Notes: generated from the sequence alone by a model not told the origin. A stretch of 57,215 nt of DNA from an uncultured Acetatifactor sp. (GCA_947595925.1 CANQEV010000015.1:1-57215); one strand, 5' to 3'. Shown: positions 32,291 through 41,610, counted from the first letter of the stretch. Program-made: numbers and translations.

Positions 32291-33913
32291 TCATTCGTCC
32301 ACACAGATCACTTTTCCAAACGCTATAAACAGCATCGTTATGCTGAGGCTTCCCACTCCCCAGGAATACTCAAACATGCCAAAGACCACCGGTATCAAGA
32401 GATACAGGCAATATCCCGTCTCCGCGGATCCGAAGCTTTTCTCCGATCTCTTCCAGAGGGATATCGCCCCTCCGACCACCAATACCGCAAGCAGGATCAT
32501 CACCGGAATGCCAAAATCCGTGCCATACTGCAGGAAAATATTGTGCGCGTGTCCGATCCAATAATAGGGCAACAGCTGAAAACCCTGTTCTTCCTCCGGA
32601 TGCCCGAACAGATTTAAGTGTTTGAAATAATATTGGTAGATCGTGCTTCTCACCAGGAAACCGTCCTCCCCCTGCTCCGGTTTGAGCACGGGAATCTTAT
32701 TCGGCGGAAGAGTTTCCACTTCCTCCGCAGTCTCCCCCGGCGCTTCGTCAGAAAGCTCCGCGGCGTCCGCATTGATAGCAAACGGAGAATGCTCCCATAG
32801 ATTTCGGAAACTCCCTGTCACTCTTCCCAGCGCGGCGTCCAAAAACTCGTCGATATCCACAAATTTTTCGGAATCCCAGGGGTCCCAGGAATGGACCCTC
32901 TGTTCGTTCCATTCTCCCTGGTACCAGACGGGGTGATGAAATACCGGGGGCAGATATCTCGCCGCCGAAAAACACAGCGGGAAAGTGAGCAGCGCACACA
33001 CAGACAGCAGAAGCAAGCTATGAATCCACTTCCCCGCCGCGCGGGTCCTTCCAAGAAACTTCAGGAAGATCCCGATCATCACCATAGCCGTCAGCCATCC
33101 GGACCGGCCGATGGTCAGAAACTCAAACGAGAGCACTGTTCCCGCACCGACCCAGTAATATGCCTTCAGCCATTTCCGCGCCCCGTCCTTTGCCGCGCGT
33201 ACGATCCTCGCCAGGACGGCCGCCAGGATCTCCAGGTAAAACAGCGCATTCCAGTTTGAATTTGCAAACATTCCCCGATAGCGCGCGCTGCCGTCAAAGG
33301 GCCGGAACACAAAACCCAGTCCCTGTATCACAAAAAAACCGAGGATCATCCCGTCCAGCATTCCCAGGTACATCTGATCCCTTTCCTTTTGCGAGTAATC
33401 CGTCAGGTAAAAACACAGAAACATGATAAAATAATAAAGAGGCCATTTGGAATCGCTCCTGGAAAAGATCATCCAGGCCATCATAACTATCCAAAGAGCA
33501 AAGTATCTGCCGTTCAGCCTGGGCCGTCTTTTCTCCAGAAAGACACGGATCACAGTGAACAAAATGATATAACCGTACAGAATAATGTTCAATGTGATCA
33601 CTATCCAGTCGTTGAAGAAGATCCAGTGATTTCTGCCCCACGAAAGCAGAAAAGGCATCCCAAGGATCCATACGACAGTCCAGCCCAGGCAGGCCCATTT
33701 CCACTTTCTGATATCCTTCAGACCGTAATGAGAAAGTATGAGCAGAGCCAGGGTGACGCCGGTCAGATCCCGGAACACATCCGGCCATCCTTCCACCCAG
33801 CTGACGTTTTTCTCGCGCTGCTCTATCACGCAGAAGAAGAAAAAGCAAGCCGTATATAAGATCCTTTTCCAAAAATCCCCGCTCAACAATTTATTTTTTA
33901 TCCGTTCCCGCAT
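32291..33913 (-). CDS. O-antigen ligase/polymerase (Wzy_C)-like membrane protein
   Basis: A 540-residue protein with about twelve membrane helices and one large extracytoplasmic loop (residues about 330-430). The YRGMFANSNWNALFYLE segment and GHAHNIFLQYGTDFGIPVMI near residue 455 match the conserved arginine/asparagine and histidine motifs of O-antigen ligase-family proteins, which join polyprenyl-linked glycans to acceptors. In a Gram-positive cell it would act on capsule, teichoic or glycoprotein glycan. No glycan biosynthesis cluster is adjacent, so its pathway is open. Confidence 0.75.
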   Translation of the reverse strand: MRERIKNKLLSGDFWKRILYTACFFFFCVIEQREKNVSWVEGWPDVFRDLTGVTLALLILSHYGLKDIRKWKWACLGWTVVWILGMPFLLSWGRNHWIFFNDWIVITLNIILYGYIILFTVIRVFLEKRRPRLNGRYFALWIVMMAWMIFSRSDSKWPLYYFIMFLCFYLTDYSQKERDQMYLGMLDGMILGFFVIQGLGFVFRPFDGSARYRGMFANSNWNALFYLEILAAVLARIVRAAKDGARKWLKAYYWVGAGTVLSFEFLTIGRSGWLTAMVMIGIFLKFLGRTRAAGKWIHSLLLLSVCALLTFPLCFSAARYLPPVFHHPVWYQGEWNEQRVHSWDPWDSEKFVDIDEFLDAALGRVTGSFRNLWEHSPFAINADAAELSDEAPGETAEEVETLPPNKIPVLKPEQGEDGFLVRSTIYQYYFKHLNLFGHPEEEQGFQLLPYYWIGHAHNIFLQYGTDFGIPVMILLAVLVVGGAISLWKRSEKSFGSAETGYCLYLLIPVVFGMFEYSWGVGSLSITMLFIAFGKVICVDE

Positions 33914-33994
33914 AATCGTCTCCTTATGATAAATGCTCCTGCCCTGTGCTCTTCCGACAATCAGCTCCCCGACGAAGGGCGCCCCATGCGCCCG

Positions 33995-34174
33995 TCAGAT
34001 CTGATGCCTTACCACCCCGTACTCGTCATCCAGCCGATAGTAGGGGCAGCTCTGCTGGGTCCCGGTGAGAAAGCGGTACATCTCGTCCTCGTCCAGGTTC
34101 ACCATGCAGTAATAGCTCTCGTCGTCCTCATCGTATTCATAATTGACACATGTGTCGCAATTTGACGCTGCCAT
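33995..34174 (-). CDS. DUF6472-type small cysteine/acidic protein
   Basis: A 59-residue acidic protein with CDTC near the start, then YYC and SCPYY, giving four cysteines likely to hold a metal, and a C-terminal DEYGVVRHQ motif. I recognise this pattern from Lachnospiraceae housekeeping regions (the DUF6472 family). The start at 34174 follows AGGAGGGTGG; the upstream in-frame ATG is less likely. It follows rsmI by 70 bases and may share its transcript. Function unknown. Confidence 0.75.
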   Translation of the reverse strand: MAASNCDTCVNYEYDEDDESYYCMVNLDEDEMYRFLTGTQQSCPYYRLDDEYGVVRHQI

Positions 34175-34242
34175 GCTTCTTCCACCCTCCTCTCGTCTCA
34201 CGCAGGCATAAAACACTATAAAACAACTTACCTTTTCAGGTT

Positions 34243-35097
34243 TTATTTCCCTCCGTGCAGATAGGCGTAGATTTCCCGCTTGCTGACGCCCCGGTCCTTC
34301 GCCACCAGTTTCATGGCTTCCTTGGGATCTATGCCCTTCTGTTCATAGCGGGCCATGTGTTCCTCGATGGACAGTTCCTCCCAGGCGGCGATCTCCCTGC
34401 GCCTCTTTTCCTCCCGGCTCCGTCCCTCGATCACAAGCACATACTCCCCCCTGGGCTCCTGGTCCCGGTACAGCTCCGAAGCCTGGGACAGGGTGGTGGG
34501 AATCACTGTCTCAAATTTCTTCGTGAGCTCCCGGCAGAGCGTGATCCTCCGGTCGCCCAAAGCCTCGTACAGATCCCCCAGCGTCCGAAGCAGGTGATGG
34601 GGCGCTTCGTATAAAATGATGGTCCGGCTTTCCTCCGCAAGCTCCCGCAGGATCTCCTGTCTCTCTTTTTTGTCCGCCTTTTCCGTTGGCAGGAAGCCTT
34701 CAAAACAAAACCTCCTCGTGGAGAGGCCGGAGAGCGTCAGGGCGGTGATACAGGCCGCCGGTCCCGGAAGGGATGTCACCGTCACCCCCGCCTCCCGGCA
34801 CTTCCGAACCAGCACTTCCCCGGGATCGGAAATAGCGGGGGTTCCCGCGTCCGTGATCAACGCGATCTCTTTTCCCTCCAAAAGCTGAGCGACCAGCTGA
34901 TCCGCCTTTTCGAATTTATTGTACTCATGGTAGCTGGTCATGGGCGTATGAATCTCAAAATGATTCAGAAGCTTTAAGCTGTTGCGGGTGTCCTCCGCCG
35001 CGATCAGATCCACATTTTTCAGCGTTTCCGCCACCCTGGGGGTCATATCTCCCAGATTGCCGATGGGCGTTGCGCAAAGATACAGGGTTCCCGCCAT
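34243..35097 (-). CDS. rsmI: 16S rRNA (cytidine1402-2'-O)-methyltransferase
   Basis: A 284-residue SAM-dependent enzyme of the tetrapyrrole-methylase fold that methylates C1402 in the decoding centre. It shows LYLCATPIGNLGDMTPR at the N-terminus, AAEDTRNSLKLLNHF, LITDAGTPAISDPG and SLPGPAA, all characteristic of RsmI. A C-terminal HTH-like tail (EAMKLVAKDRGVSKREIYAYLH) is typical of Firmicute forms. The ATG at 35097 follows GGAGGTTAAA. It belongs to the conserved yaaT-trmN6-rsmI group. Confidence 0.94.
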   Translation of the reverse strand: MAGTLYLCATPIGNLGDMTPRVAETLKNVDLIAAEDTRNSLKLLNHFEIHTPMTSYHEYNKFEKADQLVAQLLEGKEIALITDAGTPAISDPGEVLVRKCREAGVTVTSLPGPAACITALTLSGLSTRRFCFEGFLPTEKADKKERQEILRELAEESRTIILYEAPHHLLRTLGDLYEALGDRRITLCRELTKKFETVIPTTLSQASELYRDQEPRGEYVLVIEGRSREEKRRREIAAWEELSIEEHMARYEQKGIDPKEAMKLVAKDRGVSKREIYAYLHGGK

Positions 35098-35140
35098 TTT
35101 AACCTCCATTCCGCCGTCTCTTTCACCAGCCCCGCAGATT

Positions 35141-35270
35141 GGGCTCCCTCAGTCGCCGGTGTTCTCTCTTCCAAAGATCCCCTCCAGTCGTCCGTCAGGT
35201 CAGACTGTTTCTCTCAATCGCCAATGTTCTCTCTTTCGGAGATCCCCTCTGGGCATCCCGCAACTCGGAC
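35141..35270. repeat. tandem 65-bp imperfect duplication
   Basis: Two copies with a 65-base period share TCGCC..TGTTCTCTCTT and GATCCCCTC blocks. It lies between rsmI and trmN6, where B. subtilis carries yazA. No protein or clear RNA structure is evident. Confidence 0.6.
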
Positions 35271-35280
35271 TTAATGTATG

Positions 35281-35371
35281 AAATAGTTCCGCCAACGCCA
35301 TTCGCAAAGCCGCACTAACGCGCTATTGCACTGCCTTGCGGTGCCCGTTGCTCATAAAATGGCGTTCCCTA
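35281..35371. repeat. foldback repeat element, half A only (copy 3)
   Basis: It matches the left half of copy 1: AGTTC-GCCAACGCCATTCGCAAAGCCG at one end and CTCATAAAATGGCGTTCCCT at the other, with the AACGCCATT/AATGGCGTT stem. The hairpin half is absent. It ends within the trmN6 stop codon. Confidence 0.75.
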
Positions 35372-36112
35372 ATATCCATAGTTCTCCCGGATCTCACGGG
35401 TGTACTGTCCGGGGCTCTCAAAGATGATCAGGGGACGCTCCACCGTCATCCTGGGATTTCCGCCCCGGACCGCCTCGATGAGAACCATGTTGGGCTCCTT
35501 GTCCACAAAGGGATAGACCATCCGCATCCGCTTCGGCTCCAGCCTGTGCCGCGTCAGGGTGACGATCAGCTCTGCCAGCCGGAAGGGCCTGTGCACCAGG
35601 AAAAAATGTCCCCCGGGCCGCAGCAGTTTTTCCGCCGCGGCCGCAACGTCCTCAAAGGTGCAGAGCACTTCATGCCTGGCGATGGCCAGGGCGGAGTCGG
35701 GATTCGCGATCCCGTGCCGCCCGATCATATAGGGCGGGTTGCAGGTGATACAGTCAAAGGAAGCAGACGGGAAAATGCCGCCTGCTTCCTTGATATCCCC
35801 GGTGACAATGGAAACCCTGTCCTCCAATTGATTCAGTTCTACGCTCCGGCGGGCCATGTCCGCGCTCTCCTCCTGGATCTCCAATCCTACAAGCCGGGCG
35901 CACTCCGTCTTTGCGGCAAGAAGGATCGGCAGGATCCCCGTGCCCGTGCCAAGATCCAGAAGCGCATCCCCCTTTTTTGCCCGCACAAAGCCGGACAGCA
36001 GCACCGCGTCCATGCCGAAGCAGAATTTCTCCGGATTCTGGATGATCTGAAAGCCCGAGAGCTGCAGATCGTCCAGCCGTTCATTTTCTCTCAGTTCAAC
36101 CGTTCTCTCCAC
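35369..36112 (-). CDS. trmN6: tRNA1(Val) (adenine37-N6)-methyltransferase-type protein
   Basis: A 247-residue Rossmann methyltransferase of the YfiC/YabB group. It begins with the typical LRENERLDDLQLSGFQIIQNPEKF region, then ALLDLGTGTGILPIL (SAM loop) and the catalytic CNPPYM motif. I place the start at the GTG at 36112, which has GGAGG nine bases before it and overlaps the 3' end of yaaT by 17 bases; no ATG gives a full-length family match. The stop codon lies at the edge of a foldback element. Confidence 0.87.
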   Translation of the reverse strand: MERTVELRENERLDDLQLSGFQIIQNPEKFCFGMDAVLLSGFVRAKKGDALLDLGTGTGILPILLAAKTECARLVGLEIQEESADMARRSVELNQLEDRVSIVTGDIKEAGGIFPSASFDCITCNPPYMIGRHGIANPDSALAIARHEVLCTFEDVAAAAEKLLRPGGHFFLVHRPFRLAELIVTLTRHRLEPKRMRMVYPFVDKEPNMVLIEAVRGGNPRMTVERPLIIFESPGQYTREIRENYGY

Positions 36113-37433
36113 CCTGCGATGCCTCCTGGCCGCCCTGGGGCCTCTCCTGCCTGCCCGAGCGGTTCCGGGATCTCTGGCGTCCGTCCCCTCCGCCGCTGTT
36201 TCGATTGCCTCGGTTCTGACGATCTCCCCGATCCTGCCGGCTGCGGTCGTGGTCTTTGCGGTATTTCCTTTCGCCGTCCTGTTCCTGACGCTGCTGAGGC
36301 CTTTCCGTGTTCCCGGAATTCTCCGAACGCCGGTTTCTGCCGCCCCTTTCGGAACGGTTTCTATCCCCGTGCTCTCCATGACCCTGACGGTTGCCCCGGT
36401 CCTGACGCTCCGGCCTCTCCTGACGCTCCCCGCGCTCCTGACGGTTCCTGCGGTCCCGATTCTCGGAAGCCAAGGACTTCTGGTGCTCCGTCCTCCCGAT
36501 CTTCTCCTCTTTTTTCTCGGCTTCCTGAGCCGTCTCTATCTCTTCCTCTTCCTCCTTTTCAAGGCGCTCCAGCTCCTCGAGCTCCTCCGGAGAAAGGTTT
36601 TGTCTGTCTTTTTTGCTGTGATGCCTGCGGAAGTGCAGCTTGTCCGCCTCAAATTCCTTCAGCTCCTTGGAATCCCCGTCCTCAATCAACACCTTGACAA
36701 GCTGGCGCAGCACGTTTACGCTCTGCACCTCGCCCCGCTGGCCGTCCTCCGTCGTCACCAGGTCCCCGATGTTGGGAAGCCTCTTGTTCAGCTCCTCATA
36801 CGTGTCCTCCTCGTTCTTCAGACAGCACATCAGCCGCCCGCAGACGCCGGAGATCTTCGTGGGATTCAGGGAAAGATTCTGTTCCTTCGCCATCTTAATG
36901 GAAACCGGTATAAAATCAGAGAGATAGCTGTGACAGCACAGGGGTCTCCCGCAGATGCCGATCCCCCCGAGGATCTTCGTCTCATCCCTCACGCCGATCT
37001 GCCGAAGCTCGATCCTGGTCTTAAACACCCCGGCCAGATCCTTCACAAGCTCCCGGAAGTCGATCCTCCCGTCCGCCGTGAAATAAAACAGCACCTTATT
37101 GTTGTCAAACGTGTACTCCACGTCGATCAGTTTCATCTCCAGGCCATGCTTCCGGATCTTCTCCTGACAGATCTGGAACGCCTCTTTTTCCTTGCGCTTA
37201 TTTCCGGCCTCCTGATCCCTGTCCCGCTGGTTTGCCAGCCTGAGAACCGGTTTTAAGGGCTGCACCACGGAATCGTCCTCCACCTCCCGTACGTCCGATA
37301 CCACCGTGCCGAACTCGATCCCCCTGGCGGTCTCCACGATCACGTTGTCGCCGCGCTTTATCTCAAACTGCAGCGGGTCAAAGAAATAAACCTTTCCCGC
37401 CGTGCGAAACCTTACGCCTATCACTTTTACCAT
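36096..37433 (-). CDS. yaaT: PSP1-domain protein YaaT (RicT) with a long disordered tail
   Basis: The first 290 residues are the conserved PSP1 protein, which in B. subtilis joins YlbF and YmcA in the Y-complex that guides RNase Y and affects sporulation and competence. The core has GVRFRTAGKVYFFDP and CGRPLCCHSYL / CGRLMCCLKNE cysteine segments, ligands of Fe-S clusters in the B. subtilis complex. From about residue 300 to 445 the protein is a low-complexity Arg/Glu/Gln/Gly/Asn tail, nearly 150 residues longer than B. subtilis YaaT. Such a tail could bind RNA or form condensates. Confidence 0.9.
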   Translation of the reverse strand: MVKVIGVRFRTAGKVYFFDPLQFEIKRGDNVIVETARGIEFGTVVSDVREVEDDSVVQPLKPVLRLANQRDRDQEAGNKRKEKEAFQICQEKIRKHGLEMKLIDVEYTFDNNKVLFYFTADGRIDFRELVKDLAGVFKTRIELRQIGVRDETKILGGIGICGRPLCCHSYLSDFIPVSIKMAKEQNLSLNPTKISGVCGRLMCCLKNEEDTYEELNKRLPNIGDLVTTEDGQRGEVQSVNVLRQLVKVLIEDGDSKELKEFEADKLHFRRHHSKKDRQNLSPEELEELERLEKEEEEEIETAQEAEKKEEKIGRTEHQKSLASENRDRRNRQERGERQERPERQDRGNRQGHGEHGDRNRSERGGRNRRSENSGNTERPQQRQEQDGERKYRKDHDRSRQDRGDRQNRGNRNSGGGDGRQRSRNRSGRQERPQGGQEASQGGENG

Positions 37434-37588
37434 AATTTCAGATCACACCTTTCCCGGGCCCGTCCAGGATCGAAAGGCCCATCTATCTACCTCACTTTGC
37501 CGCGATGCGGCGTTACCCGACCCGTATATACTACCACATTTTATTTGAAAATACCACTAGAATCTATCAAACTTTTTTCTTCTTTATT

Positions 37589-37618
37589 TTGACATTTTCA
37601 CCATTATAGGTATATAAT
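37589..37618 (+). promoter_or_regulatory. consensus sigma-A promoter of the dynamin-like gene
   Basis: TTGACA and TATAAT, both perfect hexamers, are 18 bases apart, about 65 bases before the start codon. It is the strongest promoter match in the window. Confidence 0.85.
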
Positions 37619-37687
37619 AAATTATGATAGAATTTTCTGCCTCCGCGAGGACGGAGGGTTTACAAATACATGTGGGGAGGCGACGCC

Positions 37688-40204
37688 ATGAAAGAATTGA
37701 TGATCATGTATCATCCCGTTAAAAAAGAAATTCATTTCCTCGCAAAAGTGAAGGGCGAATTTCTGGAGGTGCCTTATAAGATCTGCGCGAATCTGATGCC
37801 CTATTCGCCCGAGCACGGAGAATTTTTGCTGCAGAACCAGGGCAACAAGTTTTTCAACGACATCTTTGAACAGTTCTCCAACGAGAAGATCAGCCTCGTC
37901 TTCAAAGGAACCAAGGTGGACTACGAGGACTTCTGCGAGAAGATAGCGGAGTACAATAAATTTGCCGGGGAGGAGCGCTTCACAATCAACAATTTTATCG
38001 AACTGCCCTCCGTCACGGAAATCTTCAACCGCATCAACAATTTCTGCGAGGAGACGCTGAATCTGTTCGACACGGAACTTCAGGGCTCCGAAGTCCAGCA
38101 GTCCTTCCAGAACCGCCGGGCCGAGTTTGAGAAAAAGCGGGAACAGCTCAGCTGCAGCGATATCAATCTCTGCCTTGTGGGAACATACAGTTCCGGAAAA
38201 TCTACGTTTATCAACACCCTGATCGGACGCCGGATCCTTCCGGAGAGCATCAATTCCGAGACGGCGAAGATGTTCCGCATCCGGAACAGCTCCAAGCCTG
38301 CCGTCAACTTTTTCCTCTGCTGTCCGGACACCCCCGAATTTAATCAGGTGACCATTACCTGGGACGACGCGAAAAATAAATTTGTCTTTGAATCCTCCCG
38401 CCCCTGCGAGACGACAAAGCGCAAGATCCAGAACGAGATCAACAACGCCCTGGTGTTCCATCTGCAGCAGCATGAGCAGCTGTACCAGATCTTAAAGACC
38501 ATAAACGAGCTGCCCAACATGGCCCGGGAGGACTCTTCCGAGTATGTGGAGGGCATCATCGACGTGCAGTACCCCATCCAGCTGGACCCCAACGTGAACT
38601 TCACGTTCTATGATACGCCGGGTACGGACAGCAATTCCAACGAGCATCTGCTGGTTCTGCAGAAAGCCCTGCAGCAGCAGACAAACTCCATCCTGATCAT
38701 CCTCTATGAGCCTACCAAGATGGAGGGCACCGGAAACTCAACCCTGTATAAGCTGATCCGCTCCTCCCGGGAGAACAGCGACACCAAGGATAAGGTCCAC
38801 ATCGACCTGTCCCGCTCTCTCCACATCATCAACCAGGCCGACACCAGGAGCCTTGCAGACCTGAACAACCTGAAAGACCGGAAGGTAGGGATCTCCTTAA
38901 AAGAGACTGACAAGATCTACAACGAGGAAGCGGAGTATATAGACCTTTCCACCGAGCGGCTCTTTTTCGTGTCCTCCAAGGCAGCCTATATCGCGAAGGC
39001 CATCGAGGCCAACCTGGATACCGAGGACGAGCGGCTCTGGCTTGCGAACCACAGGAACGAGATCAACAACACCCCCGCCCTGGATCCCCTCTTTGCGAAG
39101 AACGAGGACTCCGAGATCGAGACGGGTATGTATTTCAAGCTGAACAAGATGGCAAACGCCGACAACGACACCAAGCGCATGCTGGAGGAGTGCATGGAGG
39201 AGCTGAAGAAGTGCGACGAGCCCAGCGACAACAGCCTGCATCCCATCCTCCACAGGGTGTATGTCAACTCCGGCATGTTCGCCATCGAAAAGGAGATCAT
39301 CCGCTATGGCCAGAAATACGCCCTGGCGGTGAAAGCCAAGGGACTGTACGACAGCATTTCCAGCGTGGTAAACTTTATCCGGGACGACTACAAGGCCATC
39401 GAGGCCCAGGCCCGGCTCTCCAAGGAACAGATCTCACAGAATATCCAGACCATGAGGACCACCATGGTAACGGATATCGACAAGGCCTGCGCGGAATACC
39501 TGGAAGACCTGAATCCCAAGAGCATTTATTCCCGGTTCACGGAGGTCCAGGCGTTCACGGAAATCATAGAGAGCCGCAAGGCCATGGCGTCAAAGATCGC
39601 CGACAAGATGAAGTGGATCGCCCTGCGGCCGGAAGTGTTTGAGGAGAAGAACAACATCATCCGCGAAGAACTGAACCGCTACCTGATGGAGATCGACGAG
39701 CATTACAAGGCAAACCGCGAGTCCATCTTGAAGCTGCAGATCGAAGACCTTCGCAGCCGCCTGGTGAAGACCATCACCGGCTATCAGGGGATCGACGAGG
39801 AACTGGTGAGACGTATCGCGAACGTGTCCGATACCCAGGTTCCCCCTTCCTCGCTGAAGGCGCTGCGCATGGACGAGTACATCAACAAGCAGAAGGCGAT
39901 CTTCATCTTCTCCACCAACGACAAGAAGTCTTACAAGAACGACATCGAAGCCATGTTCGCCGCAACCACCATGCAGCAGTACGAATCCTACATGGCGGAG
40001 ATCATCTCCGTAGCAAAGGCGAAGACCGAGGAGCTGAAGCAGGAGTTCAAGAACAACATCAACGTGATCTCCAGCAATCTGGAATTCCTGATCAACGACG
40101 AGAAGAAGGCAGCCCAGATGCAGGAGAAGGCAAGGGCGGTGCTGGATCTGGTGGAGGCCAGGGACGCCGAGCTGAACCAGAGGATCTGGGGCGAGCTGAA
40201 GTAA
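37688..40204 (+). CDS. dynamin-like GTPase
   Basis: An 838-residue large GTPase. G1 is GTYSSGKST near residue 165, G3 is DTPG near residue 309 and G4 is NQAD near residue 382. A roughly 150-residue N-terminal domain without recognised signature precedes the GTPase, and the region after residue 460 is mainly long helices, as in bacterial dynamin-like proteins. No clear membrane helix is present, so membrane contact would be peripheral. Relatives remodel or protect membranes. The ATG at 37688 follows GGGAGG. It is inserted opposite in orientation within the yaaR-holB-yaaT group and has its own promoter and terminator. Confidence 0.85.
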   Translation: MKELMIMYHPVKKEIHFLAKVKGEFLEVPYKICANLMPYSPEHGEFLLQNQGNKFFNDIFEQFSNEKISLVFKGTKVDYEDFCEKIAEYNKFAGEERFTINNFIELPSVTEIFNRINNFCEETLNLFDTELQGSEVQQSFQNRRAEFEKKREQLSCSDINLCLVGTYSSGKSTFINTLIGRRILPESINSETAKMFRIRNSSKPAVNFFLCCPDTPEFNQVTITWDDAKNKFVFESSRPCETTKRKIQNEINNALVFHLQQHEQLYQILKTINELPNMAREDSSEYVEGIIDVQYPIQLDPNVNFTFYDTPGTDSNSNEHLLVLQKALQQQTNSILIILYEPTKMEGTGNSTLYKLIRSSRENSDTKDKVHIDLSRSLHIINQADTRSLADLNNLKDRKVGISLKETDKIYNEEAEYIDLSTERLFFVSSKAAYIAKAIEANLDTEDERLWLANHRNEINNTPALDPLFAKNEDSEIETGMYFKLNKMANADNDTKRMLEECMEELKKCDEPSDNSLHPILHRVYVNSGMFAIEKEIIRYGQKYALAVKAKGLYDSISSVVNFIRDDYKAIEAQARLSKEQISQNIQTMRTTMVTDIDKACAEYLEDLNPKSIYSRFTEVQAFTEIIESRKAMASKIADKMKWIALRPEVFEEKNNIIREELNRYLMEIDEHYKANRESILKLQIEDLRSRLVKTITGYQGIDEELVRRIANVSDTQVPPSSLKALRMDEYINKQKAIFIFSTNDKKSYKNDIEAMFAATTMQQYESYMAEIISVAKAKTEELKQEFKNNINVISSNLEFLINDEKKAAQMQEKARAVLDLVEARDAELNQRIWGELK

Positions 40205-40222
40205 TCAAAAAGAAATAGATTG

Positions 40223-40265
40223 AAAAAGAGCGATACCTGGTTTAACGGCCGGGTATCGCTTTTTA
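40223..40265. terminator. bidirectional intrinsic terminator
   Basis: AGCGATACC and GGGTATCGCT pair around a 13-nt loop, with an A-run before and TTTTTATT after. It ends the dynamin-like transcript and could also stop transcripts from holB. Confidence 0.8.
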
Positions 40266-40570
40266 TTGATTTTTGGTGACTTTTAGTGATATTTGTAATT
40301 TTCTGTTGTCTAATACATTTTTTCGTCGTAAAAAATGTATTTATGCAACAAATTTCGTTGTAATTTTTGTAATTCTCTGCTATACCCGAATTTAAAGGGG
40401 CGCTGACAGAGCAGTATGTCTGCCAACAGCTGAAAACCCTTTAGGATTTAGGGATTTACGAGAATCCTGGCTCGTGAACCTGCCTCTGTACCTGATAGAT
40501 CAGATCACAAAGCTATAACAAAATGTACGGCTGCCTTTCTGAATACTTTTGGCGGCACAGTCTTCTTCCC
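40266..40570. other. AT-rich convergent intergenic region
   Basis: It contains a strong AT hairpin (ATACATTTTTT / AAAAAATGTAT, 40311-40341), twin TTGTAATTT-TCTG repeats, and a possible plus-strand promoter (TTGTAA, 17 bases, TATACC at 40359-40387) with no gene after it. No protein gene is seen. Confidence 0.45.
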
Positions 40571-41578
40571 TCATCCGTTCTGCTGAATCTCTTCGAATAA
40601 GAGCTGCATCACCAGTTCAAAGCTCACGTTCGCGTCCAGGCGCTTTTTCGCCTTCTCGAGGGAGCGGATCACATTCTCGATCCCCTCATAGCTGCTGCGG
40701 GCCGCAACCTTCCTGAGGGAGGAGAGCTCTTCCCGGAACACCAGGCTGTTCACGTCGTTCGTGGCCTTAAACAGCAGGACGTCCCGATACCAGATCAGAA
40801 TGATGTCCAGATAATCGTTGATCTCCAGCTTATACTCATTGGCCCGCTTCACCGCCGCGATCATTTCATTCAGTTCCATGTCCTGAATGTATTTCAACAG
40901 GGACAGCACTTCCGATTTGATGTTCTCGAACTCCTCGCTGGTGGCGAGGTGCTTTGCCTTTCCGATGTTGCCCCGGGCAAAGGCCACGCAGACCTCGGCT
41001 TTATAGTCCGTGATCTGCAGCTCCTTCATCAGATACTGCCTCACCAGATTGTCCGGCACGGGCTTCATGTTCAGGACCACGCACCTGCTGAGGATCGTGG
41101 GAAGAAGGGCCTCCACATTGGAGGTGAGAAGAAGGATCACGACGTACTCCGGCGGCTCCTCCAGAGTCTTTAAGAGGGCGTTCTGGGCCTGGGGCGTCAT
41201 CTTCTCCGCCTCGTTCATAATGTAGACCTTGTAGGGACTGCTGTAGGGCTTAAAGTCCACGTCCCCGCTGATCTGGGCGCGGATATCGTCCACACTGATA
41301 GTCCCCGCCTTTTCGTGGGTCACCTTAATAATGTCCGGCTGGTTGTCGGAGAGCGCCTTGCGGCAGGAACCGCACTTCTGGCAGGGAATGACCGCCCCCG
41401 CCTGCTTCCCACGCTCTTCGCACTGGATCGCCATTGCAAACACCTTTGCTATAAATTCTTTACCGGAGCTCTTTTCCCCGTTGATAATATACGCATGGGA
41501 GATCTTTCCCGTGGAGATCGCGTTCCTCAAATGCTCCTTGATCTGCTCCTGACCAATGATATCCTGAAAGCCCGCCAT
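40571..41578 (-). CDS. holB: DNA polymerase III subunit delta'
   Basis: A 335-residue clamp-loader subunit. It begins GFQDIIGQEQIKEHLRNAI, has a zinc module (four cysteines ending CQKCGSC near residue 68), the sensor region NEAEKMTPQAQNALLKTLEEPP, and SRC (ILSRCVVLNM). The P-loop reads GEKSSGKE, with Glu replacing Thr/Ser, so nucleotide binding may be lost, as in E. coli delta'. Its position between yaaR and (beyond the GTPase insertion) yaaT matches B. subtilis. Confidence 0.92.
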   Translation of the reverse strand: MAGFQDIIGQEQIKEHLRNAISTGKISHAYIINGEKSSGKEFIAKVFAMAIQCEERGKQAGAVIPCQKCGSCRKALSDNQPDIIKVTHEKAGTISVDDIRAQISGDVDFKPYSSPYKVYIMNEAEKMTPQAQNALLKTLEEPPEYVVILLLTSNVEALLPTILSRCVVLNMKPVPDNLVRQYLMKELQITDYKAEVCVAFARGNIGKAKHLATSEEFENIKSEVLSLLKYIQDMELNEMIAAVKRANEYKLEINDYLDIILIWYRDVLLFKATNDVNSLVFREELSSLRKVAARSSYEGIENVIRSLEKAKKRLDANVSFELVMQLLFEEIQQNG

Positions 41579-41610
41579 GTCGTTTCTCCTTCCGTACAGT
41601 AAGTAATATT

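Noticed and set aside
36249..37256. 335-codon plus-strand ORF opposite yaaT
   Set aside because: It is a codon-bias shadow of the PSP1 gene and its low-complexity tail; composition is Leu/Pro-rich without domain features and it has no ribosome-binding site.
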